Assembly (NCBI GenBank): GCA_963281155.1
Contig: CAUJLY010000002.1
Location: forward strand, 5,952,001 to 6,016,000
Direction: 5' to 3'
DNA from: Rhabditophanes sp. KR3021
Lineage: Eukaryota > Nematoda > Chromadorea > Rhabditida > Alloionematidae
Length of the DNA: 64,000 nt
A program made the translations under genes and the position numbers. Numbering within the stretch: position 1 is the first letter of the stretch; each line of letters starts with the position of its first letter. A model generated the notes under the pieces. It did not search any database. It saw nothing but the letters and a program-made list of their open reading frames with translations, and was not told the origin of the DNA. Positions 1 to 12,600 of the stretch are shown here, piece by piece.

Positions 1-2100
1 GAGTTTCTACTTTACTCATTTTTTCGGCTACAACAGGCACTTCCGTAAGCGTCATTTCTTTGACATTACACTCGAAGCTACTATATTCTTCCACGTCTTG
101 ATCCACCCGTGCATTTAAATCTTTTTGTATATCCATCAACGTCGAGGAACTGCTATCCGTAGACAATTCCACATTAGCCTGACTTATTTCTTCTACTTGA
201 TTTAACATTTTATCGGCATCTGCAAAATATTATTAAAAATAAAATCTATTATAACTTTTGGTAATTGCCTCTTCTCGAGGAAGAGACTAAAAATTAGAAA
301 AATAACAAGTTTTGACTTTATACATTTAACTTAAGCTTATCCAAAAAACATTTAAAACTACTTTTTGGCAGAGCCGATTTATAATAGTCATGATGATAAG
401 AATATATAAATAATGTAAATATTGTTTAAGGCTTATGATAATCGATGAGTGTAGATGAAGTTCTAATGTCTTGGTGAAAGGAAGATGAGATACACTCATT
501 ATCTTTATTAAGGTTTAAATTAAAGTAAGCAAAGTTAGTGATATCATTTGTTAAGAGTACACATATATTTTGTGCATGTACACAACGTTTTGATATAAAA
601 CACGGCATTCCCGCTTCGTCTTGTGGTCATTTAAGTTTTTAACAAATTTGTGAAAAGAAGAATATACACATCTTTGAAAGGCATTTGATAGAAGGAAGTG
701 CTTAGGGACAGATATTTAGAAAAGTGGGACTTTATAGAGTGGATGTGTTGTTGTGGTAGTAATTGTATTGGCCCACAATATAGATATTGAAAGCAAGTCG
801 GCATGACTATCAGAAGCGAATGAAAAGGGGCGACGAAGTGTAGAGGAAGCTGGTACCAATAAAGACCCACTATTGCTGGTTTCCGTTGACTTGTGTCATT
901 TTGTGGTAATGACAATAGCTACAAATAACTACCAGCAAACTTTGTACTCAAATTACAATGTAAACCATTTATAATAGGTACAATTAGCAGGTATTCAGAA
1001 AAAGTTATTTAATTAAACGTTACCCACATCATTTCCTTTACAATTCCTTAACGAGCCAAAAAATGGTTTATTCATGAATTAAAAATAACCTTTATTTAAT
1101 GCTTCTATTTAAATCTAACATATTCACTCAAAAATCTAATATTACCAAATTCCCCTCTTTAATTATACATAATATGCAGTGCCAAAATATTTTCCAAGAA
1201 TTTTAATCTTACAAACACCATTTTAAATTCAAAACACTCATTTAATATATTTTTAAATCTAAACTTTTATTCGATAAATAAAGCCACCACTAATTCCACT
1301 CTATGTAATCAGATTTATGGTAAAAAATTGTTATCTATTTTTCACACGCAGACTTGAGAAAACTTTTCGTCTCAAAAACATATTGTGAGGTTGTAATATT
1401 ATACAAAGGAATTGTTATTTATTTGTGCCTTTGTGAATGAAAAAGAAATTCATTAACGGTTATTAGAATGAAGCAGACATACACGTTCCAATAAAGGTCT
1501 GAGAGGAATTCGATCAATTAGACGTGTATAGAAGTGATAGTGAAAACCATTAAAAATGATAGGGAAGGATAATGTGTTTTTGAGGAAATGAGTTGGTGGC
1601 GTGTGTGCGCGTATATGCATATCAAATTTCATTTACTTACCGTTAGCATTGCACATGATTAAAGGCATCGGACTCGATGACACAGAACCAGATTCAATGG
1701 ATGTCGGTGTTGAGGTGGATATTTTGGAAGGACTTGAGAGTGAATTGAGAGAACTTGCTTGAAGCATTGAATTTTGTTGGGTTAGGAAAAGAGCTGCGGA
1801 GTTCGGATCTTGTTGGAAGCGATTGGCGGCAGCGGACATTATTGTTTGCATGTAGTTGTTCATAACCTCTTGGAATTTGTCAGGACTGTAATCTGATAAA
1901 TTTGGAGGCGGATGGTTGCTTTGAATAGAAGCTAAGAAACTTTGACTAGCTTGGGCGACCTCTTCATTTGTACTACCGGAAGACATAGATGATTTAGAGG
2001 GGGAAGATTCAGAGTGAGGGGAAGACATCTGCGGTCTTTCGGAGTCCTGTTCATGATGATGGGTTTTGTGCAAGCCGTCAAAATCAGGAGCAGCAGTCAT
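1..2100 (-). CDS. Ser-rich protein of unknown function, N-terminal part (runs off left edge)
   Basis: Two coding exons are visible on the minus strand: 2100-1641 and 219 to beyond base 1. They are separated by a 1.4 kb intron with a clear GTAAGT donor (1640-1635) and a TTTTGCAG acceptor. The join is in frame across an Asn-Asp codon pair (AAC, G|AT). The first exon starts at an ATG and encodes about 153 residues that are very rich in Ser, Pro, Gln and Asn, with a His/Glu patch near the start and a helical Met/Ala/Gln segment in the middle. The second exon is acidic and Glu/Val rich. There is no signal peptide, membrane span or catalytic motif. The composition suggests a disordered N-terminal region of a nuclear regulator, but I do not recognise the family, and the defining domain probably lies outside the window. 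Upstream exons cannot be excluded. Confidence 0.7.
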
Positions 2101-5100
2101 AATAGATAGATAAAAGATATTTCAAATAAATAACCCTTTCAATTTACTTTCAAATGCTAACATTGACGTTTTATCTTCAAAATAACAGGAAATGAATTAC
2201 TTTTAAAATATACTGCTTTCTCGACAAATCTGAAGATAGATACAAATAAATAAATTGCATAAATTATTAAAAATGACACGTTATTCCTTTTAAATCATAC
2301 TCTTTTTTACAATTAAAGGAATAAATTTTGTAGAATTAATGTAGAATAAACGACTTCCCGCAAAAAACAAATGTCTGTAGCGACAACGAATACTTTCAAC
2401 GCTATTACACTATAATTTAAAAGATTCTATGAAAAGCCAAGTTGATGTTATATAAAATACGCAAGGTTAATCTAATTAATCATTTCCCTCCCCAAACCAT
2501 ACGTTTATTAATGAAACATTCACAATTTATTCATTATGCATGCTAAATCAACTTTATTTTGCGTCAACTCTTTTGAAACTCTTACATATCCTAAGGAATG
2601 GGGGAAAATTAATATCCTATGGCATAAAAGCTTGGATTGGATTAGATTTAATGAATGTTAGATAATGATAAATTTTTCCTACCCCTTTAAACACAATTTT
2701 TACATTTAACATGCTGCCACCACAATAAATGACAATCCTTTAAAATAAGTCGGACTTAAGTCAAAATTTTGTTCGTTGCATGTAATTAGTCCTTAAATGA
2801 CTCAAAAACAAAGTATGTATGTGCAGATGAATATAAATATATAAATGTGGATATAAGTTTTGTGTGAAACTTTGAACACGATATTATTGTTCACGCTTCA
2901 GGGTATGTGGCAGGGTACATTTAAATAAATATGTACATGAAACAGTCTCCTTAAGTATCATATTTATTTATATTTTGGTCCAACCCTTCTAATCTCATCA
3001 TTTTTACTCCACTTGCTTTGTACTTTTTATGTGCAATTAGCTGGGCCAAGGCAACACTAGATACTTATATTCAACCATCTGCCAACAAAATCATCACCCA
3101 TCTCCTTGACTTGAAACGACTATCTGGTGGAAACGTGTGTCTCTTCTAATTAAAATAAAATATTTAGGCGAGCCATAAATGGATATCATGTTTGATTTTC
3201 GCCTTTCATTGTATGAATAATTAAGAAATTTAAATTAATTAAACGGAATATATAAAAATACATAAGAAAGGCAACATTTTCAGACTTTAAAATAATACGC
3301 CTAAAGAGTTCATTTTTTACTATTCCATTACTCTATTTGGCCTTTTATAGACTTAATTAAAACGTAATAAAACATTTAGAGTATTGAACTTGCTTTTTAT
3401 ATCTATTTAATGTGCAAATATAATATATTCTTTAAGGGACTCTTCTTTTAAGGGAATTGGATGTTTTAATATTTGAAATTACATTTGTCCATTAACTATA
3501 AACTATTTTGAACCGATTACAAAAATGGTACATAGTTAGATGTATCTTTTTGGTGTCCTCAATTTAGTCATTTAAAAAAGACGAGGTAACTGTTAAGAAA
3601 TAAAGTTATTAACACAAGACTTCATCAAACTTTTATCTCTAAAGGAACCCTAATACGTACATATATTCACAAATTTTCCTTGTCCTCAAATGTCTTTTCA
3701 ACACATTTACACAATGGTTAACTAAAAAATTGAAAAGAAATAAAGATTTGTAAATATTGCTATCGAACTATCAAAATAATATGAAAAAATGTATGTGTTT
3801 ACTTCTATATTAAAAAGCATTCGTACGCTCAAAGGCATACAAAAAAGAAATTGATTTGTCTCAAAAATAATACTTAAACAGAGCAAAAACGGTTCATGCA
3901 TGTCATTTATGTATGTTTATAAAGTTAGAACATTAAACATTAAAAAATAGGAAAGAATGACTGCAAATATTTTTTAGATAATTATAGGCCGCACCCATAA
4001 GTACTACTTATATTATTTGATAGGTGCCATAAAATATGATAGCATTTTTTTCACAATTATAGCCAATTGGTAGCATATTTATTAGGAACACAATGGTGCC
4101 CATATTAGGGTAGTCTCGAAAAGAGACACGAACTCAAGAAATGACCCAATGCATATACATCTGGCCTAAAACACACATACATACACTAAGACTATATAGA
4201 TGTACATAAAATATATTGGTGGTACCCCTTTGCGCACCACAAAAATACTTGACAATTTAAGGAAAACTTGACAAGCCATAAGATAATAATAAGAAAGTAT
4301 ACATATATACTGGAATAACAAAAACAAAACCTCCATCGGGAGAAATGGAAGGCACGATTTTAATATTATTTCAAATTCAAGACTTTCTCTTATCAAAAAT
4401 AAGTTACCGCAAAAGTCCGCACAGACTTAGACTATTTTTAAGTTAAAAGTGGTATGTATGTCCGTATATAATTAACTTCCAACTTACTAAATATTTTAAA
4501 TATTCTTGCCCAATTAATTACAGTAGCCCCTTCAGAAAAGAATCTTGTCAGCTTACTATTCTAGGTTACTTTTTTATAACTAATTTGAACGAGACAACAC
4601 CCATTAAATATTTGGTGGTGCCGTTGCAAATAGAATAATAAATAAATAAATTTTTTAAACTGAATTTGCAGACATTGAATGATGGTATATGATGCTTGTT
4701 TTAACTTTTTGCCTATCTAATTATATTTATCAGTTGCATAACTATTGGGACCATCTAAAATCACAGCTAATTAGTTTGGAAAGAAGAAACCATTTGAGCG
4801 ATTAGTTTTATTTTACATGACTAATATTATATATTCGGTGAAGGAACAACAAAAAGAGAGAAGACATGGAGAAAATGGTGGTTAAGGCGCATATTATCAT
4901 CTCATTTTAATGAATAAAACTTTAAATAAATAAAATCTTAAACCAAAAGAATCCGCTTTTCTCATTAGGTTAAGGGGGAAATAATTTTGAATATGTACTC
5001 TTGCCTTCATTAATGGTAAAAGGCAACTATTTTGGAATATATTTAAAATAGTTCAACAAAATAAATAAGGAAAAAAGGTTTTAAGTATTGGTCGTCAGTG

Positions 5101-6120
5101 TATGGCTTGGAGATTAAAAATTCAAAAGCTTTCGTATGCCTACAACAATATATAAATGTGGAAGATAATAAAATGGTGTCTGTGCTTGGCATATCAAGGA
5201 TAAACAATAAGATCTATATGACAAACAAAGTCTTTATGTCATTGCACATTCTCTATGAGTATCATCATTATCTGAGTCATGTCTAGTTCAAAGTTTATGA
5301 TAAAAATCTTAATAACAAAATGATACAACTTTCCTTGAAAGTACACCACAATTACATTTACATTTTTACGTCATATATTGCAAAACTCAGTAATTATTAT
5401 TAGATGTCATAAGAAACTTTATTTTTGTGTCATAAAAAGGAACATATTTACACATTCATCCGCCAGATATAATAAGCTTTGTTAGGAAGAATTTAAACAA
5501 AAATATAAAATAATAAATGCATCACTAATCTGAGATGAATATACATTAATACGAAGATACCAAAAAAAGTGCCAAAACAATAGAATAAATTTGATGGGGA
5601 AAATAAGCTCAAAACAAAGACCAGCTAATATTAAATTTTTTGTCGGCTAAAGTTGATTGATATAGCTTACAATACTTCATTATTAATAAAACTTCGAAGG
5701 TAAGATGAATATACGCATATATTGTTGGCCGAGACAATGTCATGTAGTTTTAATTCACAAACAGGTAATATGTAAACAAATACATTTACACGAGTAAGAC
5801 ATTTTTTATTGAGTCTGGATTAAATGTTATGCATATACTGGAATGAAAGTCAATTGAATATAATAATAGTATAATATTTGAAGGGAAAATTAATATATCG
5901 CAATTTATATCGAAAATGTTACTTCGAGAGAACGGCAATATTAAGTAAATAATGTGGTATTAAATTACTTTGAAATGAATAATTTGGACTAGTTAAAGGA
6001 AAAGACTTGATCAATTTGATATCAAAAAATGGAATAGAAATAGAATAGAAATGGAATAAAATAAAAATAGTTTAAAATATAGAATTTGAATAATCTTCCA
6101 ATTAAATTAGCTCAACTCAG
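2101..6120. other. No gene seen: upstream region of the left-edge gene
   Basis: Four kilobases of AT-rich sequence upstream of the first recognised coding exon of the left-edge gene. Open frames are short and of low-complexity composition. A short direct repeat of the type GGAATAGAAAT lies near 6030-6065. The stretch may hold promoter or 5' untranslated exons, but nothing in it is diagnostic. Confidence 0.5.
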
Positions 6121-6128
6121 GTTGGTAG

Positions 6129-6281
6129 ATATACCTTGAAGAAAGCATAGTGATCAATACCTCTATCGGTCGTTTTCAGCGTTCTTCCGCTGCTGACACC
6201 ACTAAATATCAATGTTATATATTGAAAAACCACAGCGACTATGTGCGATGTGATTATGTTACTAAGTTGGAATTTTACACA
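6129..6281 (+). other. Orphan exon-like island
   Basis: A more GC-rich island in otherwise AT-rich DNA. On the plus strand a 153-nt segment is open, preceded by a possible acceptor (TTGGTAG) and followed by a possible donor (CACAG|GTATTA). It would encode about 51 residues of balanced composition starting IYLEESIVINTSIG. The minus strand of the same island is also open over about 24 codons and ends at a GTATAT donor, so the strand is not certain. No neighbouring exon that joins it was found and I do not recognise the protein. It could be an exon of an undetected gene, an upstream exon of the left-edge gene (if minus), or a relic. Confidence 0.3.
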
Positions 6282-7126
6282 GGTATTATAACGTAATTAC
6301 AAAGAGGAACAAAACACTTAGACTATATTATTTTGTCCACCGTCGTAATGGATTGAGGTGGTGATATCTTGTTAATAGCTTAATTATCAAGATGATTGCG
6401 TTTGAAATAAAAGGTGTAATCATTTATATAATAATTTATTATGCACTAAGTATATTAAACTTCCTGCCAAATCAATATACAAAATTGGTATGATTAAATT
6501 TTGTTATTTGATTAATAACCGTTTCGATCTACATCAACTAAACGAAAGTATTCAACAAAGTATACATTCAGACCATGAATACACATATACTTAATGGTGC
6601 ATTACCATTAAAATTGAATTAAGCCAAATAATAACTTGATTTTCAGATTGAAATAAAAGTTAGGCAAAATTAAGTGGGGAATTTGGTTGTAACAAAAATA
6701 ATTTCGCAAAATGAATAATTTGTTATTTGTGTGGATGAGAAAATGGTTGGTTTTTTATTATTTTACAAATCATTATAATAAATGTGTCCATTGGTATATA
6801 TAAAGTACAAAAATTATAATTTATTTAATGTATGGATAGGATTGCGTGAGAAAGTGTATCCAAGATTGATAAATTAGTTTTTTTGTGAATTAAATTGTAG
6901 GGTTCTTTTAAACAATTGAGGGACATTTTGTGTTGTAATAGATTTGTAGATAAAATAATTATTATTCTTTTGACTAAGTAACTAATTAGATCTTTGTGGC
7001 TTGAATAAGAATTAATTAATTTGACTAAGCAGCTTTTTTGTGCCATTATTAAATAAGTTCAGGCATAAACTGCATCTTTTCTAACGTTGAGTAAAAATAG
7101 AGTTTTAATTGCAAGCAAGAAAGATA

Positions 7127-7396
7127 TTAATTATGTGGAATAGTAAGAACAATTTCCTTTTCACAGCAATCAAGTTTTCCTCTTTGATCCGAGCAGCACC
7201 CAAAACTAGGGTTGCAATGTTTATCCTTTCCACAAACTAATCTTGTAAGACTATAAGTTCTTCTCAAAAAATGCCTGTTTCCCCGGACCACAACGTCATT
7301 CTTAGTATCTCTTATTTCAATATCAATATCACCATTATTAGTAGCTAGAACAACCAAAATCCAAATATTCAAAAGCAAAACAACCAAGAACTGCAT
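7127..7396 (-). CDS. Small Cys-rich secreted peptide, family unknown
   Basis: A single-exon reading of about 89 residues. The start chosen is the ATG at 7396, because it opens directly into a strong signal peptide (MQFLVVLLLNIWILVVLA); the frame is open further upstream but gives no better start. The mature part is short, basic in the middle, and ends in a compact cysteine block with spacing C-x5-C-x5-CC-x8-CC (six cysteines) followed by a hydrophobic tail. This is the size and layout of a small disulphide-stabilised secreted peptide. The paired CC motifs recall half a granulin module, but the match is too short to assign. No neighbouring gene gives context. Real expression and the absence of an upstream exon are unproven. 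Confidence 0.5.
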   Translation of the reverse strand: MQFLVVLLLNIWILVVLATNNGDIDIEIRDTKNDVVVRGNRHFLRRTYSLTRLVCGKDKHCNPSFGCCSDQRGKLDCCEKEIVLTIPHN

Positions 7397-8245
7397 CTTC
7401 AAAATATTTAGCAATTTATCTGCTAAGCTCATTAAATGTAAATATGAACAACTATTTAAAAAACGGCATGCTTTATAGTTGACAAGTATAACAGATGTCA
7501 AACAATTGAATACATTTTTTGATTTCTAAGTTGACAATAAGTTGTGAACAAAAAATAATGTTGATGATGATTGAGAAAATGGATGTGTTTTTTGGTTTAA
7601 AGGTGAATCATATAAATAGGTTATATTTTGTTTGGTTGTTAAGGGGAAGAAAAGTTGAAAGTCATTCATTAAAATAACTGTAGAGTCTGAATTTAAAAAG
7701 TCTTCATTGTGAATTCGGCAAAACAGTATTCATTATAATTAGTCCTAAGTATTTGATTGAATATAAGCACGATACAAGAAGTCAACATTTTAATTACGGA
7801 AATTACATTTGTTTAATTTACAAACAGATTATTATTTTTATTATTTGATTGTCTGCCGAATGTGTTTAATCTCGAAATTTTTATTTGATACTTGCAAAAG
7901 TCGACAAGGTGTCAATACACTTTATGACAGATAAGCATTTATTTATATGGCAATCTCAAACACATTAATAGTTATGACTAATTCAATTTTTTATGGCCCG
8001 ACTAATGATAACAATGAATATAAATCTAAATAATTCATGTTTTTATAGCAATCAGTTTGGCCACCCATCTTGTAGCATACTTTTGTAACCTGTGAATATT
8101 TATATTTATTAATTAAACACTCTTTTTAATAATTCTATTATTTCAATACTTTTATTTTGTAGGCTCCAATCACAAGGATTTATAGTAAAATGTTTTTTTA
8201 AATTTTACATTACTTGTTGCTTCAAATCAGTTTTCGGATCTTACA

Positions 8246-9008
8246 ATGAAATGCAAAGATGGAGATATTGAAACGTCAAAAATTTTATTGTTTGGTCACA
8301 GTAATTATTTTAAGTAATATTTATCACATCATCCTAATTCGAGTGAGTTGGAATGTTACTTCAAAATTAATACCACTATTGTCGACTCATTTGATTGTCA
8401 CAAGTTGAATATTAATTATGTACAGTGTTATTTAAATTATATATGCAACTATGAAGAGTTCAAAATAAGTGATTCCAATATTTATCAATTAGTTAATTTG
8501 TACAAAAATTTAAATGCAGCGATATTGGAGTAAGTTTGTATTTTATAAACAGTCGAACAATAATTATTCAAAGATAATGATCGTGAAATGGCTGAATACT
8601 GATGATTATGATTATGTATTGTTATTTGAACTGTTTGATAAACAAAATCATCCTCGTTTTCATGCCAAATTAAAAGTGTTAATTATTCATAATTTTACGG
8701 TAAGTGACATTTTGTTATTTAAAAGAAGTATATCATATTATAGAAACTCTATGATGTACATGCGTTTGATTGTATTAATTATTGCGATTTAATTGAAATA
8801 TATCAATAATGAGTAAAAGAGTAGTTTGTTTAATATTTAATAGATGGATTGAATATGATTTCAATAATAGAAAACCTTTTGGAAAGAACTAATTGATAAA
8901 ATTGATTTCACACAAATTTCAAAATTGTTTATTTCAAATCAATTTGTGAAGAATCCGAAATTAGGCAATGTACCAGGACTTGCTTATTTAAATATTTTAC
9001 AAACATAA
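8246..9008 (+). pseudogene. Decayed BTB-BACK domain gene
   Basis: The plus strand reads as a BTB-domain start (MKCKDGDIETSKILLFGHS), then hits an in-frame TAA at 8315-8317. The same frame continues at once with BTB-like sequence (SSELECYF, then a C-terminal helix ending LYKNLNAAILE) to about 8533. A frame change near 8530 leads into a second segment (KFVFYKQ, then MIVKWLNTDDYDY) to about 8790. A third segment from about 8824 (FNRWIEYDF) shifts by one base near 8880 into a BACK-like helix block (ISKLFISNQFVKNPK) ending at 9008. The order BTB then BACK is that of Kelch/BATH-type substrate adaptors of Cullin-3 ligases. One stop and at least two frame changes make a functional product unlikely. 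Family assignment rests on motif recognition only. Confidence 0.6.
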
Positions 9009-9670
9009 TATCTCAGACTAATTTACTTATTTACGGAATTTAAGAATTTAATAATAGGAAATATATTTTGTTAAATTCTAAAATAAATCAAGTTCAAATT
9101 ATCATTGAATATTTTATTTTAATTCATCATCATATTTTTTTGAATTATTAATGATTTGTTCTAGATTACAGGCAACATCATTGAAAATCACCTTTAATTG
9201 GAAACTTTATATGAAAAAAGCTGATGTTTGTTTAGAACATGTTTAACTAATAAGCTCTGAGTAGATATAAAAAATTAATGTTTTTAATTTATAAAATAAA
9301 ACATAATGTAATAGGAATAAATAATGATCTAAGTTTGATAGAAATTGAAGCTTTCCCATAGCTATAATAAATGACACGCAACGGTAGATTAGGTGTTCAT
9401 TCATAACTGCAGAATTTGCTTATTGTTCTTATATGCAAAAAAGCATTTGATTCAACTTATATATGAATTATGTCATTTTTGCGCAACGAGTAAACAAAAC
9501 AAAAATAAACTTTATATTCTTAAGTAGACATTTTACATAAAATATTAATATAGAAACTCCTTTCGCACATATACAATTAAAAAGGTAAGAAGACATGAGA
9601 TGGTAATAATAGTCTACAAGGAGCAACAATAATTTGTGTTTATAATTATTCAACAATAGTTTGTATATAA

Positions 9671-12600
9671 TTATCTGGAAAGTGAGCGTGGTTCTTCGCG
9701 AGAAGAGAAAGTTGAGGAGACAACTCCTGAGTCTGAGCAGTTTTCTTCTTCAAATGGGAGGATTCCATTTAATTCTTCGAGTGTTGAGTAGCTGTATAAG
9801 GGGACGGTGCGGAATAAGGCGTCGCGGGCATCTTTTCGACCTAATTCAGCTAAGATGGTACATAACCTTCCGACTGTGGCTGTTTCTGGAGAATGGAGGG
9901 CCCATTCGCATAATAGTTGGTCTGTTCTGGACAAGACTTGGCCAGTCGAGTCGACGGATTCTATTTGGTCAGTCATGTTTAATTTGACCGCCAGAATTGA
10001 CCAATCTCTACCCATTGAATCGGCTGGATCTAGTAAAGAAGCCAATTCGCAGCGTGAAGCCATTTTTAGATTACTAATGGATACGTCCACGCCTAGTATA
10101 AGTGTCGAGGCCACTACCTCAGAGCCAAAACAAACTACGTCATAAAATGATTCTTCTTCATCGTCGCTAGACTTGATAGAAACTTGTTCATTCAATTGCA
10201 TCTGCATTATTACCTGCAAACAAAATAGAGTTAATAATTGAATTTAAATTTGTTATTCATTTTCACAATAGAGTGGATGAACACCAAAGAGCTTTTAAAG
10301 AAGCTGTTGAACTAAGAATGTTTTTTGGCAAAAGGAAAGCTTTTTCATAGAAGTCACTTCCAATAAGTCATTTGAATAAAAAGATGTGGCAAAAAATATC
10401 GACCATGTCTTAATGAAAGCTCTAAGACGTGAGTTCACTAATTCTGGCCCCTGAAAACCCTCATTTGGTAAAGTTCACCCTATGTTTCCAGGAATGAGCC
10501 GCAAAGTTGCTGATCTACTTCTAGATAACATTTTTAATGCCAATATAACTTCTCGTATTAATATTTTGTATAAAACCTCAGTTTTAAATATTTAGTTTAA
10601 TTATATATCTCCTTACCTCAGGTCCAAAGGTCGCGGGATGTGGGCGATGTTCTTTCAAATGTTTGGGAGAAAAGAAGTGCCTTTCCAAAGGAATTCCGGG
10701 ACACAGTTCAAAAGCAGTATGTTCAATCATATTAGCAATGTCTTCCATGAAAAAGAAGCAAGAAGTGTCAGTTTCGGGTGGACCACGAACTAATATTTCG
10801 ATTGCATCTCCCTTTAATTTGATCATAGCTTCCATAGTTCCTGAATTTAACTTAGAGCAAGAAGTCCACTGAGTAATATCTCCATCCATTGGGTCATGAA
10901 AATCATGGATAGAGGATCTTCGCAAGGCAGCTTGAATTCTCGGGAAAAAGGACTGAACAGATCGTTCCATTCCTCGATTTGGTCTGGAATTAGTGAAATG
11001 TAATGATTTGAATATATGGGTATTTTGTAAAGTATTTGCGTCGCCCTCATTAATTCAATTTTATGTTAATAAGAAAATAAATTGAATGAAATGTCTAAAG
11101 AAGATATCGATTGGAGGACGTTTTTACTTGATGTTTAAATTAGTCTGGTTATTTATAAGTATAAAAATAACCCTCAATCCGATAAATAAAATATCAAAAT
11201 GAAGAAGCCGACGGCTATATAAAAGAGTTCAAGAAGAAGCGTCACAATAAGCTGACTGAGGAACTAAAAGATCGATCCATGGAATACATTGGGAAACGCT
11301 TCTGAGAAGCTGCGGTAAGTTCAAATAAAGGATGTATATTTTTTAGGCTATGGATAGTCTCCTCAATTATCTCATATTTATTTAGGAAGAAATAGAGATC
11401 AAAATGATGGATATGTTGGAGTTTCTGCACCAAAACAATCAACAGATGAAGGCCAGTAAAACGGTTTAAGGAGCATATCAAGGGTGTATCATTAGTTACG
11501 GTAAATATTGGAATATGACAAGAAAGAAAAAACGCTTGCTGAACTGTTCAAAAATGAAAGTGGTGTGGAAATAAATTACAAACATTGACTTTTCCGGTCA
11601 ATTCAACGATGCAATGTTGAAGAAACATCCAACAATCGTTAAGAGAATAACAAGTGTTGCTCTCAATACCATGCATGGAATTGTAGCCACTATTTTTGAG
11701 TAATACTGTGTCTAATTTTAATAGTTTTTCCCTTTTTAAATGAACGTTTGATATTCACTATCTTTTTGAATTTTTAAAAATTACGTACCTAAAATGAAAA
11801 TAAAATTAGTTAATGTCATTAAGGAGAAAAACATACTGAATTTTCATGCCACCGTAAACATAACCCTTCTTATCATCTTTCCAACAATCATCCGGAGTTT
11901 CCTTAAGAACAAATCCAGGAAATTCATACTCACTCTTATACTTCAAATCCATCGGTACGCACAATTGCAAAGTATCTAAGACATTCAACAAATCTCTGGG
12001 ATCACTAATCTCCGGGTAAAGTCGGCCGAATTCCTCAATCGTATAAACGCCATCTTTTCGACACCCCGATAAATGACCAGCCGAAAATAATTGACCAATG
12101 ATATGATTCCCCAGCCATTGTGGCGACAAAATAACTAAATCTATTTCAGTTGCACCATCTCTCAAATAAACTATTTCGCCGATTAATTGAAGTTGTTGCA
12201 CGAGGCGACGGGAAAATGAACCCGAAACCAGTGGGTTTACTTCTTCACGTAGGAGAGTAGTAAAATCAGAGTAAGGAATGACGGGGAAGCCTTCGAACTC
12301 TTTTCTCAATTCTTGAACGAAAGTAATAGCTTGATCTAACAAATTGAGGGGAGGCGGAAGTCCTTTAACTATTTGCTCCCTGTTTTCCTTCAAGAATAAT
12401 TTCATTGCTTTCATTCCATTGCAATTGACATTAGTTGAATCGAGTAAAATCAAACTATCGTGGATATTGAATTGAGTTTCAAATCTCAACTTAATAGTCT
12501 TAAGCATTGCATCCAGATCACTCGAAATATATTCACCTTTTGAATTTTTGTTGGGAAATACTTTGTCAGTAGCATGTGAACCAACCAAGACGACTTTACT

